This document shows positions 15,373 through 23,725 of a DNA stretch of 42,570 bases, piece after piece. Source of the stretch: an uncultured Rhodospirillales bacterium. Its GTDB lineage: Bacteria; Pseudomonadota; Alphaproteobacteria; Acetobacterales; Acetobacteraceae. Below the pieces are notes generated by a model. That model searched no databases. It saw nothing but the letters and a program-made list of their open reading frames with translations, and was not told the origin of the DNA. Numbering within the stretch: the stretch's first letter is position 1; each line of letters begins with the position of its first letter. The position numbers and the translations under genes were made by a program. Location of the stretch: NCBI GenBank assembly GCA_903865895.1, contig CAIPLM010000226.1, positions 1 to 42,570 on the forward strand, given 5' to 3'.

Positions 15373-16527
15373 TCACCGCTGCGGGTCCTCGGCGATGGCG
15401 GCGATGGTGCGGGTGAGGATCTTGATTTCGCTGCGCAATTCGGCGGTGGACTGGGTGCGGCCCTGCTCGGTCTCGGTGATGAGGCGCTGGAGGTAGAGCT
15501 CGATGTTGCGCAGATGGGCGCGGGCGACGTCATCGCCGTCGCTGCGGTCGGCGAGGCGGGTGAGGGCAGGGGCGATGGCGTGCTGCGACTCGGCGACGCG
15601 CAGCATGAGCTGCTGGCTGGTGCGCAGCGTGTCGGCCAGGGTGGCGAGGCGCTCGGAGAGGGCGATGATGGCGTTGCCGGTATCGCGGCGTTCGTCGTCG
15701 CTGCGGGCGAGGGTGCGCTGCAGGGCCTCCATGTTCTCGGCGGTTTGTTCCAGCAGGGCCTGGACGTAGACGGGGACGGAGCCGCCGCCTTCCGCGTCAC
15801 CGCCGAGCACGCCGGAGGAGAGGCGGGTGAGGCTGGCGAGCCATTCCTCCAGTTCGTTGAAGAAGCGGTTCTGCGCCTGGCCGGCGGTGAGGTCGAGAAA
15901 TCCCAGCACGAGGGCGCTGGCGAGGCCGAGCATGGAGCAGGAGAAGGCGGTGCCCATGCCCTTGAGCGGCTGGGACAGGCCGGATTTCAGCTGTTCGAAC
16001 AGGGCGTTGATGTCACCGGTGCCGACGGACATGCCGGTGATGACGTCACCGACGGAGTGCACGGTGAGCAGCAGGCCCCAGAAGGTGCCGAGCAGGCCGA
16101 GGAAGATCAGCAGGCCCGTCGTGTAGCGCGAGAGTTCGCGGCTTTCATCGAGGCGGGAGGCGATGGTGTCGAGCAGCGAGCGGGTGGCGGGGGCCGAGAG
16201 GGTGAAGCGTTCGTGGCCGTCCTTCGCCTTGGCGCCGCGGAGCGCGAGCATGCTGGCCATCGGCGCCAGCAGGCGGGGGGCGGGGATGAAGCCAAGGCGG
16301 GCGCGGGCCTTCTGGAAGGTTTCGAGCCAGGCGACCTCCGGGGCGAGGCGGGTGACCTGGCGGATGTTCCAGGAGATGCCGAGCGCGAGGACCGCGAGGA
16401 TGAGGCCGTTGAGCAGCGGGTTGACCGCGATGGCGTCGATCAGCACGTCCCGCAGCAGCACGCCGAGCACGGCGACCGCGAGGAGGAAGACGAGCATCCG
16501 GTAGAGGTATTGTGTCGGGCGCGTCAT
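15373..16527 (-). CDS. MotA/TolQ/ExbB-type proton channel protein
   Basis: This 384-residue protein has two hydrophobic segments at the N-terminus (about 11-28 and 38-54) and two more near 140-160 (LLIFLGLLGTFWGLLLTVHSV) and 190-213 (GMGTAFSCSMLGLASALVLGFLDL). The GLLGTFWGL and GMGTAFSCSMLGL segments are hallmarks of the MotA/TolQ/ExbB superfamily, which pair with MotB/TolR/ExbD partners to convert ion flow into mechanical work. A C-terminal helical region of about 150 residues is probably cytoplasmic. Its start overlaps the stop of the OmpA-like gene (ATGA). The context suggests an envelope function, possibly cell division or cell wall, and not motility. Confidence 0.88.
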   Translation of the reverse strand: MTRPTQYLYRMLVFLLAVAVLGVLLRDVLIDAIAVNPLLNGLILAVLALGISWNIRQVTRLAPEVAWLETFQKARARLGFIPAPRLLAPMASMLALRGAKAKDGHERFTLSAPATRSLLDTIASRLDESRELSRYTTGLLIFLGLLGTFWGLLLTVHSVGDVITGMSVGTGDINALFEQLKSGLSQPLKGMGTAFSCSMLGLASALVLGFLDLTAGQAQNRFFNELEEWLASLTRLSSGVLGGDAEGGGSVPVYVQALLEQTAENMEALQRTLARSDDERRDTGNAIIALSERLATLADTLRTSQQLMLRVAESQHAIAPALTRLADRSDGDDVARAHLRNIELYLQRLITETEQGRTQSTAELRSEIKILTRTIAAIAEDPQR

Positions 16528-17291
16528 GGCGTGGGTTTCGCGGCTGGTTGCGGCTTGGCGGGCTCGGGGCGGGCGACGGCGATGTCGGCGCGATCGGGTG
16601 GGGCGCTGCCGGTTGCCTCGGCGTTGTTGCCGAGGGCGCGGACGTAGATGCGGGTGGAGGGGATGCCCTCGGTGATCAGCAGGGAGCGGATGGCAAGGCC
16701 GCGGGAGAGGGAGAGGCGGCGGGCGGCGGAGGGGTCATCCGCGCTGCCGGCCGCGAGAGCGGTGACGTTGTAGACGGTGGTGGCGGTGCGGCCGGCACGG
16801 GCGATGGTGCGGATGGCCTCGGCGCTCGCCGGCGTCATGTCCGCACGGCCGGGGCCGAAGGTGAGGCGGGCGCCATCGGGCGTGGTGGTGAGGCTGCCGG
16901 GTGCGTCGGCCGCTATGGTCACCGGGGTGGGGGGGGGCGCGGGGCGGGCGGGCACGGCGGTGGCGGGGGGCAGCGTGGGCGCGGCCGGAGCGGCGGCGGG
17001 CATCGTCTGCGGGGTGCCGGGGGGCGAGGGCGCGTTGGCGGCGGGGTTGGCGGCCGGCACGTTGGCGGCGGCTGGCGGCGCGGACGGGATCGTCACCGCG
17101 GGGGCAGCGGGTGCGGCCGGTTTCGCGGCGGTTGGGCGGGCGGGCGCCGCGGGGGCAGCCAGCGGTGGGGGCGCGGGCCGGGCCGCGGGCTTGGCCGCAG
17201 GATCGAGCGCGTTCGGGTTCACCGTCACCTGTGCGATGGCGGCGGATGCAACGAGGCTCACGGCGAGGACGAGGAGCGTGGAATTTTTCAT
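16524..17291 (-). CDS. Secreted proline/alanine-rich OmpA-like protein
   Basis: A signal peptide (MKNSTLLVLAVSLVASAAIAQ) sets the start at 17291. A disordered Pro/Ala-rich segment of about 100 residues follows, with PAPPPLAAP and PAPPPTPV among its repeats. The C-terminal 130 residues resemble an OmpA-like domain: RLTFGPGRADMTPASAEAIRTIA, then RLSLSRGLAIRSLLITEGIPSTRIYVRALG, which matches the OmpA pattern of a helix carrying R-A-x-x-V followed by a strand. The classical NGHTD-type motif is weak, reading TALAAGS. It lies first in the three-gene run with the MotA/MotB-like pair and is likely their periplasmic partner. The PPP tracts are the sort of sequence that needs EF-P for translation, and efp is two genes upstream. 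Confidence 0.75.
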   Translation of the reverse strand: MKNSTLLVLAVSLVASAAIAQVTVNPNALDPAAKPAARPAPPPLAAPAAPARPTAAKPAAPAAPAVTIPSAPPAAANVPAANPAANAPSPPGTPQTMPAAAPAAPTLPPATAVPARPAPPPTPVTIAADAPGSLTTTPDGARLTFGPGRADMTPASAEAIRTIARAGRTATTVYNVTALAAGSADDPSAARRLSLSRGLAIRSLLITEGIPSTRIYVRALGNNAEATGSAPPDRADIAVARPEPAKPQPAAKPTP

Positions 17292-17345
17292 CGATGGACC
17301 CACCCTAGCCGAGGGGCGGCGCCCGCTCAATGAATGTGATGTGAC

Positions 17346-18173
17346 TCAGCGCGACGCGGCTGCGACGCCATCGGCGACGGCAGCCAGCAGATGGGGATGC
17401 ATCGGAGGTGTCGCCACGACCACATTGCCCTCGCGCACTTCGCCGCCATCGGGGTCGGTGGCGAAACTGCCGGCCTCGCGGGCGATCAGCACTCCGGCGC
17501 AGTAGTCCCACGGCTTGAGGCCGAGCTCCCAGAACCCCTCGTAGCGCCCGGCGGCGACCCAGGCCAGATCGAGCGCCGCGGCGCCGAAGCGGCGGATGCC
17601 GGCGACTTGCGGCATTAGCGTCGCCAAAGTGCGGGCGAAGGCGAGACGGTTGCGCGGCGCCACGGCGGCGAAGGGGATGCCGGTGGCGAACATCGCCTCC
17701 TTGAGATCCCGTCGGCCGGAAACGCGCAGGCGGCGGTCATTGAGGAAGGCGCCGATGCCCTTTTCGGCCCAGAACATCTCATCGACGGTCGGCGCATAGA
17801 TGCAGCCGGCCACCGTCTCGATGCTGCCGTCGTCGTGGCGGCGTTCAAGGCCGATCGAGATCGCCCAGTGCGGGATGCCGTGCAGGAAGTTCGAGGTACC
17901 GTCCAGCGGGTCCACCACCCAGCGCCAGGTCCAGTTCTCGGACCCCGAGGCGCCGCTCTCCTCCATGAGGAACGCATAGCCCGGCCGCGCCTTATAAAGG
18001 TCCTCGCGGATCGACTGCTCGGCCCGCGTGTCGGCCTGGCTGACGAAGTCGCCAGGCCCCTTCACCGAGACCTGAAGCTGCTCGACCTCGGCAAAATCAC
18101 GCAGCAGCCGCTTCGAGGCGCGCTGGGCCGCGTTCTGCATGACCGTCATATGGGCGGAAAGGCGCATGGCCAT
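17346..18173 (-). CDS. Inositol-monophosphatase family protein (SuhB/CysQ type)
   Basis: This 275-residue protein is a magnesium-dependent phosphatase of the inositol monophosphatase family. Metal and phosphate ligands are visible: the MEESG segment (about 69-73), WVVDPLDGTSNFLHGIPHW (about 84-102) and the late LKPWDYCAGVLIAREAG (about 218-234). SuhB-type enzymes hydrolyse inositol-1-phosphate or related sugar phosphates, and E. coli SuhB also works in rRNA antitermination. Which applies cannot be read here. It lies six bases after efp and is probably cotranscribed with it, an arrangement I recall as recurrent in alphaproteobacteria. Confidence 0.92.
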   Translation of the reverse strand: MAMRLSAHMTVMQNAAQRASKRLLRDFAEVEQLQVSVKGPGDFVSQADTRAEQSIREDLYKARPGYAFLMEESGASGSENWTWRWVVDPLDGTSNFLHGIPHWAISIGLERRHDDGSIETVAGCIYAPTVDEMFWAEKGIGAFLNDRRLRVSGRRDLKEAMFATGIPFAAVAPRNRLAFARTLATLMPQVAGIRRFGAAALDLAWVAAGRYEGFWELGLKPWDYCAGVLIAREAGSFATDPDGGEVREGNVVVATPPMHPHLLAAVADGVAAASR

Positions 18174-18179
18174 GGGGGA

Positions 18180-18746
18180 TCAGCCTTTGTAGCGCTCCAT
18201 GTAGCTCGCGTCCTCGATGCGGACGACGATCTTCTCGCCAGCCTCAACGAAGGGCGGCACCATGGTCTTCACGCCGTTGGAGAGGATGGCAGGCTTGTAG
18301 GAGGAGGTCGCGGTCTGGCCCTTGACCACCGGATCGGCCTCGATGACCTCGAGCACGGCGGATTGCGGCAGATGCAGCGCGACCACGTCGCCTTCGACCA
18401 GATCGGCCTCGACGGTCATGTTGTCCTGCAGGAAGGGGGCCTGCTCGCCGAGGATATCCACCGGCACCATCGTCTGCTCGAAGGTCTCGGGATCCATCAG
18501 CACAAGGTTTTCGCCATCGGTGTAGGAGTAGGTGTACTCGCGATTATCCGTCATCAGCCGCTCGACGGTATCGGCGGTGCGCCAGCGCTCATTGGTCTTG
18601 TTGCCGGTCTTGAGGTCGCGCATTTCGACCTGGATGAAGGCGCCGCCCTTGCCGGGGGTGATGATCTGCTGCTTGAGCACCGTCCAGCGGCGACCTTCGT
18701 GTTCGATCACCTGGCCGGCGCGGATGAGGTTGGCCTGCTGCTTCAT
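18180..18746 (-). CDS. efp: Translation elongation factor P
   Basis: This 188-residue protein matches the length and three-domain beta-barrel layout of EF-P, which enters stalled ribosomes and promotes peptide bonds at consecutive prolines. Lys33 in the TPGKGGAF loop aligns with the E. coli lysine that is beta-lysylated, in agreement with the epmA gene transcribed divergently 126 bases away. The C-terminal region KTMVPPFVEAGEKIVVRIEDASYMERYKG is the normal EF-P end. The start at 18746 (MKQQANLIRAGQVIEHEGRRW) gives the family N-terminus; an in-frame ATG six codons upstream does not. It heads the run efp, phosphatase, OmpA-like, MotA-like, MotB-like. Confidence 0.97.
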   Translation of the reverse strand: MKQQANLIRAGQVIEHEGRRWTVLKQQIITPGKGGAFIQVEMRDLKTGNKTNERWRTADTVERLMTDNREYTYSYTDGENLVLMDPETFEQTMVPVDILGEQAPFLQDNMTVEADLVEGDVVALHLPQSAVLEVIEADPVVKGQTATSSYKPAILSNGVKTMVPPFVEAGEKIVVRIEDASYMERYKG

Positions 18747-18872
18747 CGGGATTCTCTCGGGCAATTCTGGGAATGGTGCAAGGCGCGGCTTCTAGACCGA
18801 TCGGGGGGCCACGGCAAGGCGAGGACGACATGGGAGTTCCGCGAGCCCCGGCTTCGGGATAGGAGAGCGCGC

Positions 18873-19874
18873 ATGACCCAGCCCCCATGGCACCCCGAGC
18901 AGTTGCAAGCCCGCCTGCCGTTCCTCCGCCGTCGCGCCGTACTGACCGCCGCGGTGCGCGCCTTCTTCACCGCCCGCGGCTATATGGAGGTGGAGACCCC
19001 CTATGCGGTCACCGCGCCGGGCGAGGAGGTGCATCTCGCGACGTTCCGCACCGAGCGCATCACCCCGCACGGTGAACGGCGTCCGCTCTGGCTGCACACC
19101 AGCCCGGAATTCGCCATGAAACGCCTGCTGGTGGGCGGTGCCGGGCCGATTTTCCAGCTCGCCCGTGTCTGGCGCAACGGCGAGGGCAGCGACACCCATG
19201 CCCGTGAATTCACCATGCTGGAGTGGTATCGCCCGGGCGCCGACATGGCGTCCCTGATCGAAGAAACGCACGACCTGTTGCGCGCCGTGCTGCCCCCCAT
19301 CGTCACCTGCCGGGGGATCACCACCGATCTCGCCGTGGCCGAGACGCTGCGCATGACCGACGCCTTCGCCCGCTACGTCGGCGCCGACCTGCTCGCCACC
19401 GCGGATGACGCCGCGGCACTGGCCGCGCAGGCCGGGGTGCGGCTGCGCGAGGGGGAGGACTGGGAGGACCTGTTTTTCCGCCTGCTGCTCGACAAGATTG
19501 AGCCCGCCATCGGGCGCGGCCAGCCGACCTTCCTCACCCATTGGCCCGCCGCCCAGGCGGCACTGGCCCGGCGGGACCCGGCCGACCCCCGGGTTGCCGA
19601 GCGGTTCGAGCTGTTCGTCTGCGGCATGGAACTCGCCAACGCCTTCGTCGAACTTACCGACGCCGCCGAGCAGCGCGCCCGCTTCATGGCCGATCGCGCC
19701 CGCCGCGCCGAGCTCTATGGCGATGTAGGATGGCCGCTCGACGAGGATTTCCTCGCCGCCCTCGAACACGGCATGCCCCCATCCGCCGGCATCGCACTTG
19801 GCTTCGACCGTCTGGCGATGATCGCCGCCGGCGCGGACCGCATCGACCAGGTGCTCTGGCTGCCCTCGCCGTAA
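18873..19874 (+). CDS. epmA: EF-P lysine ligase EpmA (PoxA/GenX)
   Basis: This 333-residue protein is a truncated class II lysyl-tRNA synthetase catalytic core. It has motif 2 (LARVWRNGEGSDTHAREFTMLEWYRP) and motif 3 (SAGIALGFDRLAMIAAG) but no N-terminal anticodon-binding domain, which separates EpmA from LysRS. It attaches (R)-beta-lysine to the conserved lysine of EF-P. AGGAGA precedes the ATG at 18873. It is transcribed divergently from efp, an informative pairing. The usual aminomutase partner EpmB is not in the window, so it must be elsewhere, or alpha-lysine is used. Confidence 0.94.
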   Translation: MTQPPWHPEQLQARLPFLRRRAVLTAAVRAFFTARGYMEVETPYAVTAPGEEVHLATFRTERITPHGERRPLWLHTSPEFAMKRLLVGGAGPIFQLARVWRNGEGSDTHAREFTMLEWYRPGADMASLIEETHDLLRAVLPPIVTCRGITTDLAVAETLRMTDAFARYVGADLLATADDAAALAAQAGVRLREGEDWEDLFFRLLLDKIEPAIGRGQPTFLTHWPAAQAALARRDPADPRVAERFELFVCGMELANAFVELTDAAEQRARFMADRARRAELYGDVGWPLDEDFLAALEHGMPPSAGIALGFDRLAMIAAGADRIDQVLWLPSP

Positions 19875-19930
19875 CCCCTTCCGATTCTCCGCCGCCGCGG
19901 TCTACGATCCGGCAACGGAGGAAACACACC

Positions 19931-20920
19931 ATGGAAGATCTGCTCATCGGGGTCAGCGGCGGCGGCGTGCTGCATACCGACCAGCACGTGCCGGACGTCG
20001 ACACTATTTTCGCGATGGTCAAGGACAGCGGCGCCTTCGATTATATCGAGCGCTCCCCCCCGCCCTTGCAGATCGATGAATTCCGTCGTGCGTCCGAAAA
20101 GCACGGCGTGCCGCTCGCGTCCGGCAGTTTCTTCTACATGCTCGGGCGCGACGAGCCGCTGATGGAGTGGCATCTGCGCATCGCCAAAACCTTCGGCGGC
20201 CGCGCCCAGAACATGCAGATCCTGGTGCATGACGTCGATGGCAACCGCGTGACCGACCAGCGCCTGGCCGACACGTTCCTGTGGATTTCCGAAATCGGCG
20301 CCAAACTCGGCGTGATGCCCTGCTTCGAGATCCACGTGAACATGTGGTCCGAACGCTTCACCCGCGTCGCCGCGGTGGGCGATCTGGTGGAGCGGCGTGG
20401 CGGCGAGTTCAACATCACGTTCGACCACAGCCACGTCATCTTCAAGATCGGCAACGAGAAGGAGCTCGGCGTCGAGAACAACCGCGAGGATATCGCCGCC
20501 GGCAAGCTCGAGCTCGATCCCTACAAGCCCGGCAACATCAGCGACCTCTGGATCAGCAGAAACTGGGTCTCCCACGCCCATGCCCGCGCGGCGGTGCCGA
20601 ACAACCCGGTGAACGTCTGGGCCAAGCACCCCGATGGCAGCTTCGGCCGCGGCATCCAGTATCCCTTCATCCGCCCCGCACCGGGCCAGTGGCATTCGGA
20701 TTGGGATGAGAGCCTGCTGGAGCCGTGGAAAGAGGTGCTGCGCCGCATGATGCGCCATCGCGTCGCCAACCCCGCCAGCCGGCTGCGGCAGATCACGGTG
20801 GAGATGATCCCGGCGGTGGATTACGGCGCCGGCGCGAAATACTCGATCTTCGACAATGCGGTGGCCATGGCGCAGTGGCTGCGGCAGAGCTGGCATGAGA
20901 TCAAGGCGACGGGCGCATGA
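19931..20920 (+). CDS. Xylose-isomerase-like TIM-barrel protein
   Basis: This 329-residue protein resembles the AP-endonuclease-2/xylose-isomerase-like TIM-barrel superfamily. Possible metal-site segments are FEIHVNMWSE (about 135-144) and ITFDHSHVIFKIG (about 160-172), with later His residues in WVSHAHARA. Such proteins are sugar or hydroxypyruvate isomerases, epimerases or related enzymes that use divalent metal. I cannot name a substrate. GGAGG lies about a dozen bases before the ATG. It overlaps the aldo/keto reductase gene by ATGA, so the two probably act in the same carbohydrate or polyol pathway. Confidence 0.72.
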   Translation: MEDLLIGVSGGGVLHTDQHVPDVDTIFAMVKDSGAFDYIERSPPPLQIDEFRRASEKHGVPLASGSFFYMLGRDEPLMEWHLRIAKTFGGRAQNMQILVHDVDGNRVTDQRLADTFLWISEIGAKLGVMPCFEIHVNMWSERFTRVAAVGDLVERRGGEFNITFDHSHVIFKIGNEKELGVENNREDIAAGKLELDPYKPGNISDLWISRNWVSHAHARAAVPNNPVNVWAKHPDGSFGRGIQYPFIRPAPGQWHSDWDESLLEPWKEVLRRMMRHRVANPASRLRQITVEMIPAVDYGAGAKYSIFDNAVAMAQWLRQSWHEIKATGA

Positions 20921-21909
20921 GCATGCAGCAGCGCCCGCTCGGCAGCTCCGGCCTCAGCGTCTCCGTGCTCGGCTTCGGCTGCGGCGCGGTGGGCGGGCTG
21001 ATGGTGCGGGGCAGTGCGGCCGAGCAGGAGCGCACGATCGCCCGCGCGCTGGAACTCGGCGTCACCTATTTCGACACCGCGGCCGATTACGGCACGGGCG
21101 TCTCGGAGCAGAACATCGGCCGCATCCTGCGTGCGCTGAAATCCGACGCCCTGGTCGGCACCAAAATCCGGGTGCCGGATGCCGAGCGTGGCCGGATCGG
21201 CGCCTGCATCACCGCCGCGCTCGATGCCAGCCTGCGGCGCATGGGGCGCGAGCAGGTGGACCTGTTTCAACTCCACAACCCCGTCACCGATGATGGCGCC
21301 GCGCCGAACCTCTCGGCGGCCGCGGTGCTGGAGGAGGTGGTGCCGGCGCTTCAGGCGCTGCAACGCGCAGGGAAGACCCGGCATTTCGGCATCACCGGCA
21401 TCGGCGATGCGGCGGCGCTGCGCACCGTCGTGGAATCGGGCGCCATCGCTAGCGCCCAGGTGCCCTACAACCTCCTCAACCCCAGCGCCGATGCCGCCTT
21501 GCCGCCGGGCTACCCCGCGCATGATTTCGGCCAGGTCATGCGCCACGCCAAGACCCACGGCGTCGGCGTCATCGGCATCCGTGTGCTCGCCGCCGGCACC
21601 CTCTCCGCCTCGATGGAGCGCCACCCGATCGGCATGGCCGATGTCGCGCCGATCGCCTCCGGGGCGGATTACGCCGAGGACGTCGCCCGCGCCCGCCGCT
21701 TCCTGCCGCTGGTCAGCGAGGGCTATGCCGGCAGCCTGGTCGAGGCGGCGCTGCGCTACGCGATTTCGAGCGACGCGATGAGCACCGTGCTGATCGGCAT
21801 GTCCACCTTCGAGCAATTCGAAACCGCGGCCCAGGCGGTGCTGAAGGGGCCACTCCCCGCCGAGGCGCTGGCTCGGGCCGCCGAACTGCAACGGGGTTTC
21901 GCCGCCTAA
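20917..21909 (+). CDS. Aldo/keto reductase
   Basis: This 330-residue NAD(P)-dependent TIM-barrel oxidoreductase shows the aldo/keto reductase catalytic tetrad: Asp and Tyr in YFDTAADYGTG (about 49-59), Lys in LVGTKIRV (about 80) and His in DLFQLHNPV (about 120). The C-terminal LIGMSTFEQFETA segment, near the cofactor 2'-phosphate site, is typical of the class that prefers aldehydes or sugars. It is coupled to the preceding TIM-barrel gene. It is convergent with modC, overlapping by four bases on opposite strands. Confidence 0.9.
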   Translation: MSMQQRPLGSSGLSVSVLGFGCGAVGGLMVRGSAAEQERTIARALELGVTYFDTAADYGTGVSEQNIGRILRALKSDALVGTKIRVPDAERGRIGACITAALDASLRRMGREQVDLFQLHNPVTDDGAAPNLSAAAVLEEVVPALQALQRAGKTRHFGITGIGDAAALRTVVESGAIASAQVPYNLLNPSADAALPPGYPAHDFGQVMRHAKTHGVGVIGIRVLAAGTLSASMERHPIGMADVAPIASGADYAEDVARARRFLPLVSEGYAGSLVEAALRYAISSDAMSTVLIGMSTFEQFETAAQAVLKGPLPAEALARAAELQRGFAA

Positions 21910-22985
21910 CCCGGCGAAACCTCGATGCCGACCGACTTGAACAGCACCATCACCGCGCTGCCCGGCTGAAGCCCGAGGCGGCGCACCGCGTCGGGGGTGA
22001 CGCGGGCGAGGATGCCCTGGTTGCCGAGGCGCAGTTCCACCAGGGCGGCATGGCGTTCAGCGTCGATCGTGATGGCGCGCACGTCGCCGGGCAGGATGTT
22101 CTGCACGCTGATCGCCTCGGGCGCCGCCGTTGCCAGGATCACCTCGCGGGCGGGAATCCGCAGTCGCAACGCCGCCCCCGGCGCGGCATAGGTGAGTGGC
22201 ACCAGGATGGTGACGCCGCCCGCATCGAGCCGTGTGATCTGCCGGGCGGCGTCGTGCGCGATCACCGTGGCGTTGAGCACCGCCCCCGCATCGTCGCGCA
22301 GCGCCAGCGGCAAATCCCCCCGCGCGGCGATGGCGCCAAGCGGCCCTTCGGCGACGGCGCGCCCGCGGTCGAGCAGCACGACGTGATCGCCCAACTGCAT
22401 CAACTCGTCGATCGCGTGGGTGACATAGAGGATCGGCAGGCGCAGCCGTGCCTTGAGTCGGGCGAGGTAAGGGAGGATCTCGGCTTTCCGCTGGGCATCC
22501 AGGCTCGCCAGCGGCTCGTCCATCAGCAGATAGAGCGGTTGGGACAGCAGCGCCCGCCCGATCGCCACCCGCTGCGTCTCGCCGCCCGAGAGCGTGCCGG
22601 GACGGCGGGCCAGCAGGGCGCCGATGCCGAGCAACTCCACCACCTCGTCGAACCCGATCGGCCCCGGCGCCGCGCGGCGCTGCCCGTAGCGCAGGTTGTT
22701 CGCCACGCTCATATGCGGGAACAGCCGCGCATCCTGGAACACCAGCCCGGCCCGCCGGCGCTCGGGCGGTACCCAGAGGCCGGTGTCGGTATCGGCCAGA
22801 ACCTGCCCCTTTACCGCCATGCGAGCAAAATCCGGCCGGAACAGCCCGGCGGCGGCGGAAATCACCGTCGATTTCCCTGCGCCGGAAGGGCCGAACAGCA
22901 TCGTCACCGCCCCATCCGGTGCCTCGAACGCAATGTCGAGCGCTGTCCCCTCGAAGCGGTGGCGCAGCGCGAAGGTGAGGCTCAT
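21906..22985 (-). CDS. modC: Molybdate ABC transporter ATP-binding protein
   Basis: This 359-residue ABC ATPase has Walker A FGPSGAGKST (about 32-41), signature LSGGETQRVAIGRALL, and Walker B LYLLMDEPLASLD. It carries a C-terminal Mop/TOBE domain of about 70 residues (SVQNILPGDVRAITIDAERH onwards) as in ModC, which binds oxyanion at the dimer interface and gives feedback inhibition. It overlaps the modB stop by four bases. The ModB neighbour and a ModE-like site at the modB start support molybdate over sulfate or tungstate. No binding protein gene modA is adjacent in the window. Confidence 0.92.
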   Translation of the reverse strand: MSLTFALRHRFEGTALDIAFEAPDGAVTMLFGPSGAGKSTVISAAAGLFRPDFARMAVKGQVLADTDTGLWVPPERRRAGLVFQDARLFPHMSVANNLRYGQRRAAPGPIGFDEVVELLGIGALLARRPGTLSGGETQRVAIGRALLSQPLYLLMDEPLASLDAQRKAEILPYLARLKARLRLPILYVTHAIDELMQLGDHVVLLDRGRAVAEGPLGAIAARGDLPLALRDDAGAVLNATVIAHDAARQITRLDAGGVTILVPLTYAAPGAALRLRIPAREVILATAAPEAISVQNILPGDVRAITIDAERHAALVELRLGNQGILARVTPDAVRRLGLQPGSAVMVLFKSVGIEVSPG

Positions 22986-23683
22986 CGGCCGAGCCGGGCA
23001 GCGAGGCGGCGGCCCGCGACATCCGAGGCGATGAGCCCGGCCATCGCCAGCAGCATCGAGACCAGCGAGAGCCGCGCCGCCACCTCCTCACCGCCCGGCG
23101 ATTGGAGCGCGGCATAGATGGCGAGCGGAAGGGTCTGGGTCTCGCCGGGAATGCTGGCGGCGAAGGTGATGACAGCGCCGAACTCACCGAGGCTGGTGGC
23201 ATAGGCCACCACCGCGCCGACGAGCACGCCGGGGCTGGCGAGCGGCAGGGTGATGGTGAAGAACCGGTCGAGCCGCCCGGCGCCGAGTGAGCGCGCGGCC
23301 TGTTCCAGCCCGGGGTCCACCGCTTCGAGCGAGAGGCGGATTGAGCGCACCATGATGGGGAATACCATCACCCCGCAGGCCAAGGCGGCGCCGCCGGTCG
23401 TGAACACGAAGCGGATGCCGAACCACTCCTGCAACACCGCCCCCACCGGCCCGCGCACCCCGAACACCAGCAGCAGCAACCACCCCGTCACCACCGGGGG
23501 CAGCACCAGCGGCATATGCAGCACGACATCAAGCAACGCCCGGCCGGGGAAGCGCCGCCGGGCCAACAGCCAAGCAGCGGCAATCGCCAGCGGTAGCCCG
23601 AAGCCCACCGCACGGGCAGCCACCAGCAGGCTCAGCCGCACCGCCTGCCATTCGTCGGGAGAAAGAAACGTGGCCTGGAACAT
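22982..23683 (-). CDS. modB: Molybdate ABC transporter permease
   Basis: This 233-residue protein has five to six membrane helices and the binding-protein-dependent permease signature (EQAARSLGAGRLDRFFTITLPLASPGVL, the EAA loop that contacts ModC). The N-terminus MFQATFLSPDEWQAVRLSLLVA matches ModB proteins, which begin with a DPEWQAV-like segment; this supports the ATG at 23683, while GTG at 23692 is an alternative. No Shine-Dalgarno sequence is visible. A ModE-box-like site and a perfect inverted repeat overlap the start. modA, normally first in the operon, is missing here; the gene before it encodes an MFS transporter, so modA was lost, moved or replaced. Confidence 0.9.
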   Translation of the reverse strand: MFQATFLSPDEWQAVRLSLLVAARAVGFGLPLAIAAAWLLARRRFPGRALLDVVLHMPLVLPPVVTGWLLLLVFGVRGPVGAVLQEWFGIRFVFTTGGAALACGVMVFPIMVRSIRLSLEAVDPGLEQAARSLGAGRLDRFFTITLPLASPGVLVGAVVAYATSLGEFGAVITFAASIPGETQTLPLAIYAALQSPGGEEVAARLSLVSMLLAMAGLIASDVAGRRLAARLGR

Positions 23684-23695
23684 CCAGGCCACGTT
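23667..23695. promoter_or_regulatory. 13-bp perfect inverted repeat over the modB start
   Basis: AACGTGGCCTGGA (23667-23679) and TCCAGGCCACGTT (23683-23695) are perfect inverse complements around ACA. The repeat covers the first codons of modB. At the RNA level it would fold into a strong hairpin that includes the start codon. Confidence 0.6.
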
Positions 23696-23715
23696 ATATC
23701 GTAATGGCTATACCG
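23692..23715 (-). promoter_or_regulatory. ModE-box-like operator upstream of modB
   Basis: Read on the minus strand, CGGTATA (23715-23709), ten bases, then TATAACG (23698-23692). The E. coli ModE operator consensus is CGNTATATA-N6-TATATAACG, which reduces to CGNTATA-N10-TATAACG, so both half-sites and spacing agree. It sits between the stop of the MFS gene and the modB start, where molybdate-bound ModE would repress. The TATAAC within it may be the -10 box. No modE gene is in the window. Confidence 0.6.
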
Positions 23716-23725
23716 ACCAGTCTCG

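Noticed and set aside
13897-16527. A Zorya-type anti-phage system, because of the MotA/MotB-like pair
   Set aside because: No zorC, zorD or zorE helicase/nuclease genes are adjacent, and the surrounding genes are efp, a phosphatase and an OmpA-like gene. A housekeeping or envelope role fits better.
13468-16647. A very long plus-strand open frame (over 1000 codons) opposite the MotA/MotB-like genes
   Set aside because: It is glycine/alanine/glutamate-rich low-complexity translation without domains, caused by high GC on the strand opposite to two well-conserved genes.
18873-19874. Lysyl-tRNA synthetase
   Set aside because: The protein is only 333 residues and begins directly in the class II core, without the anticodon-binding domain. 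The efp neighbour also indicates EpmA.
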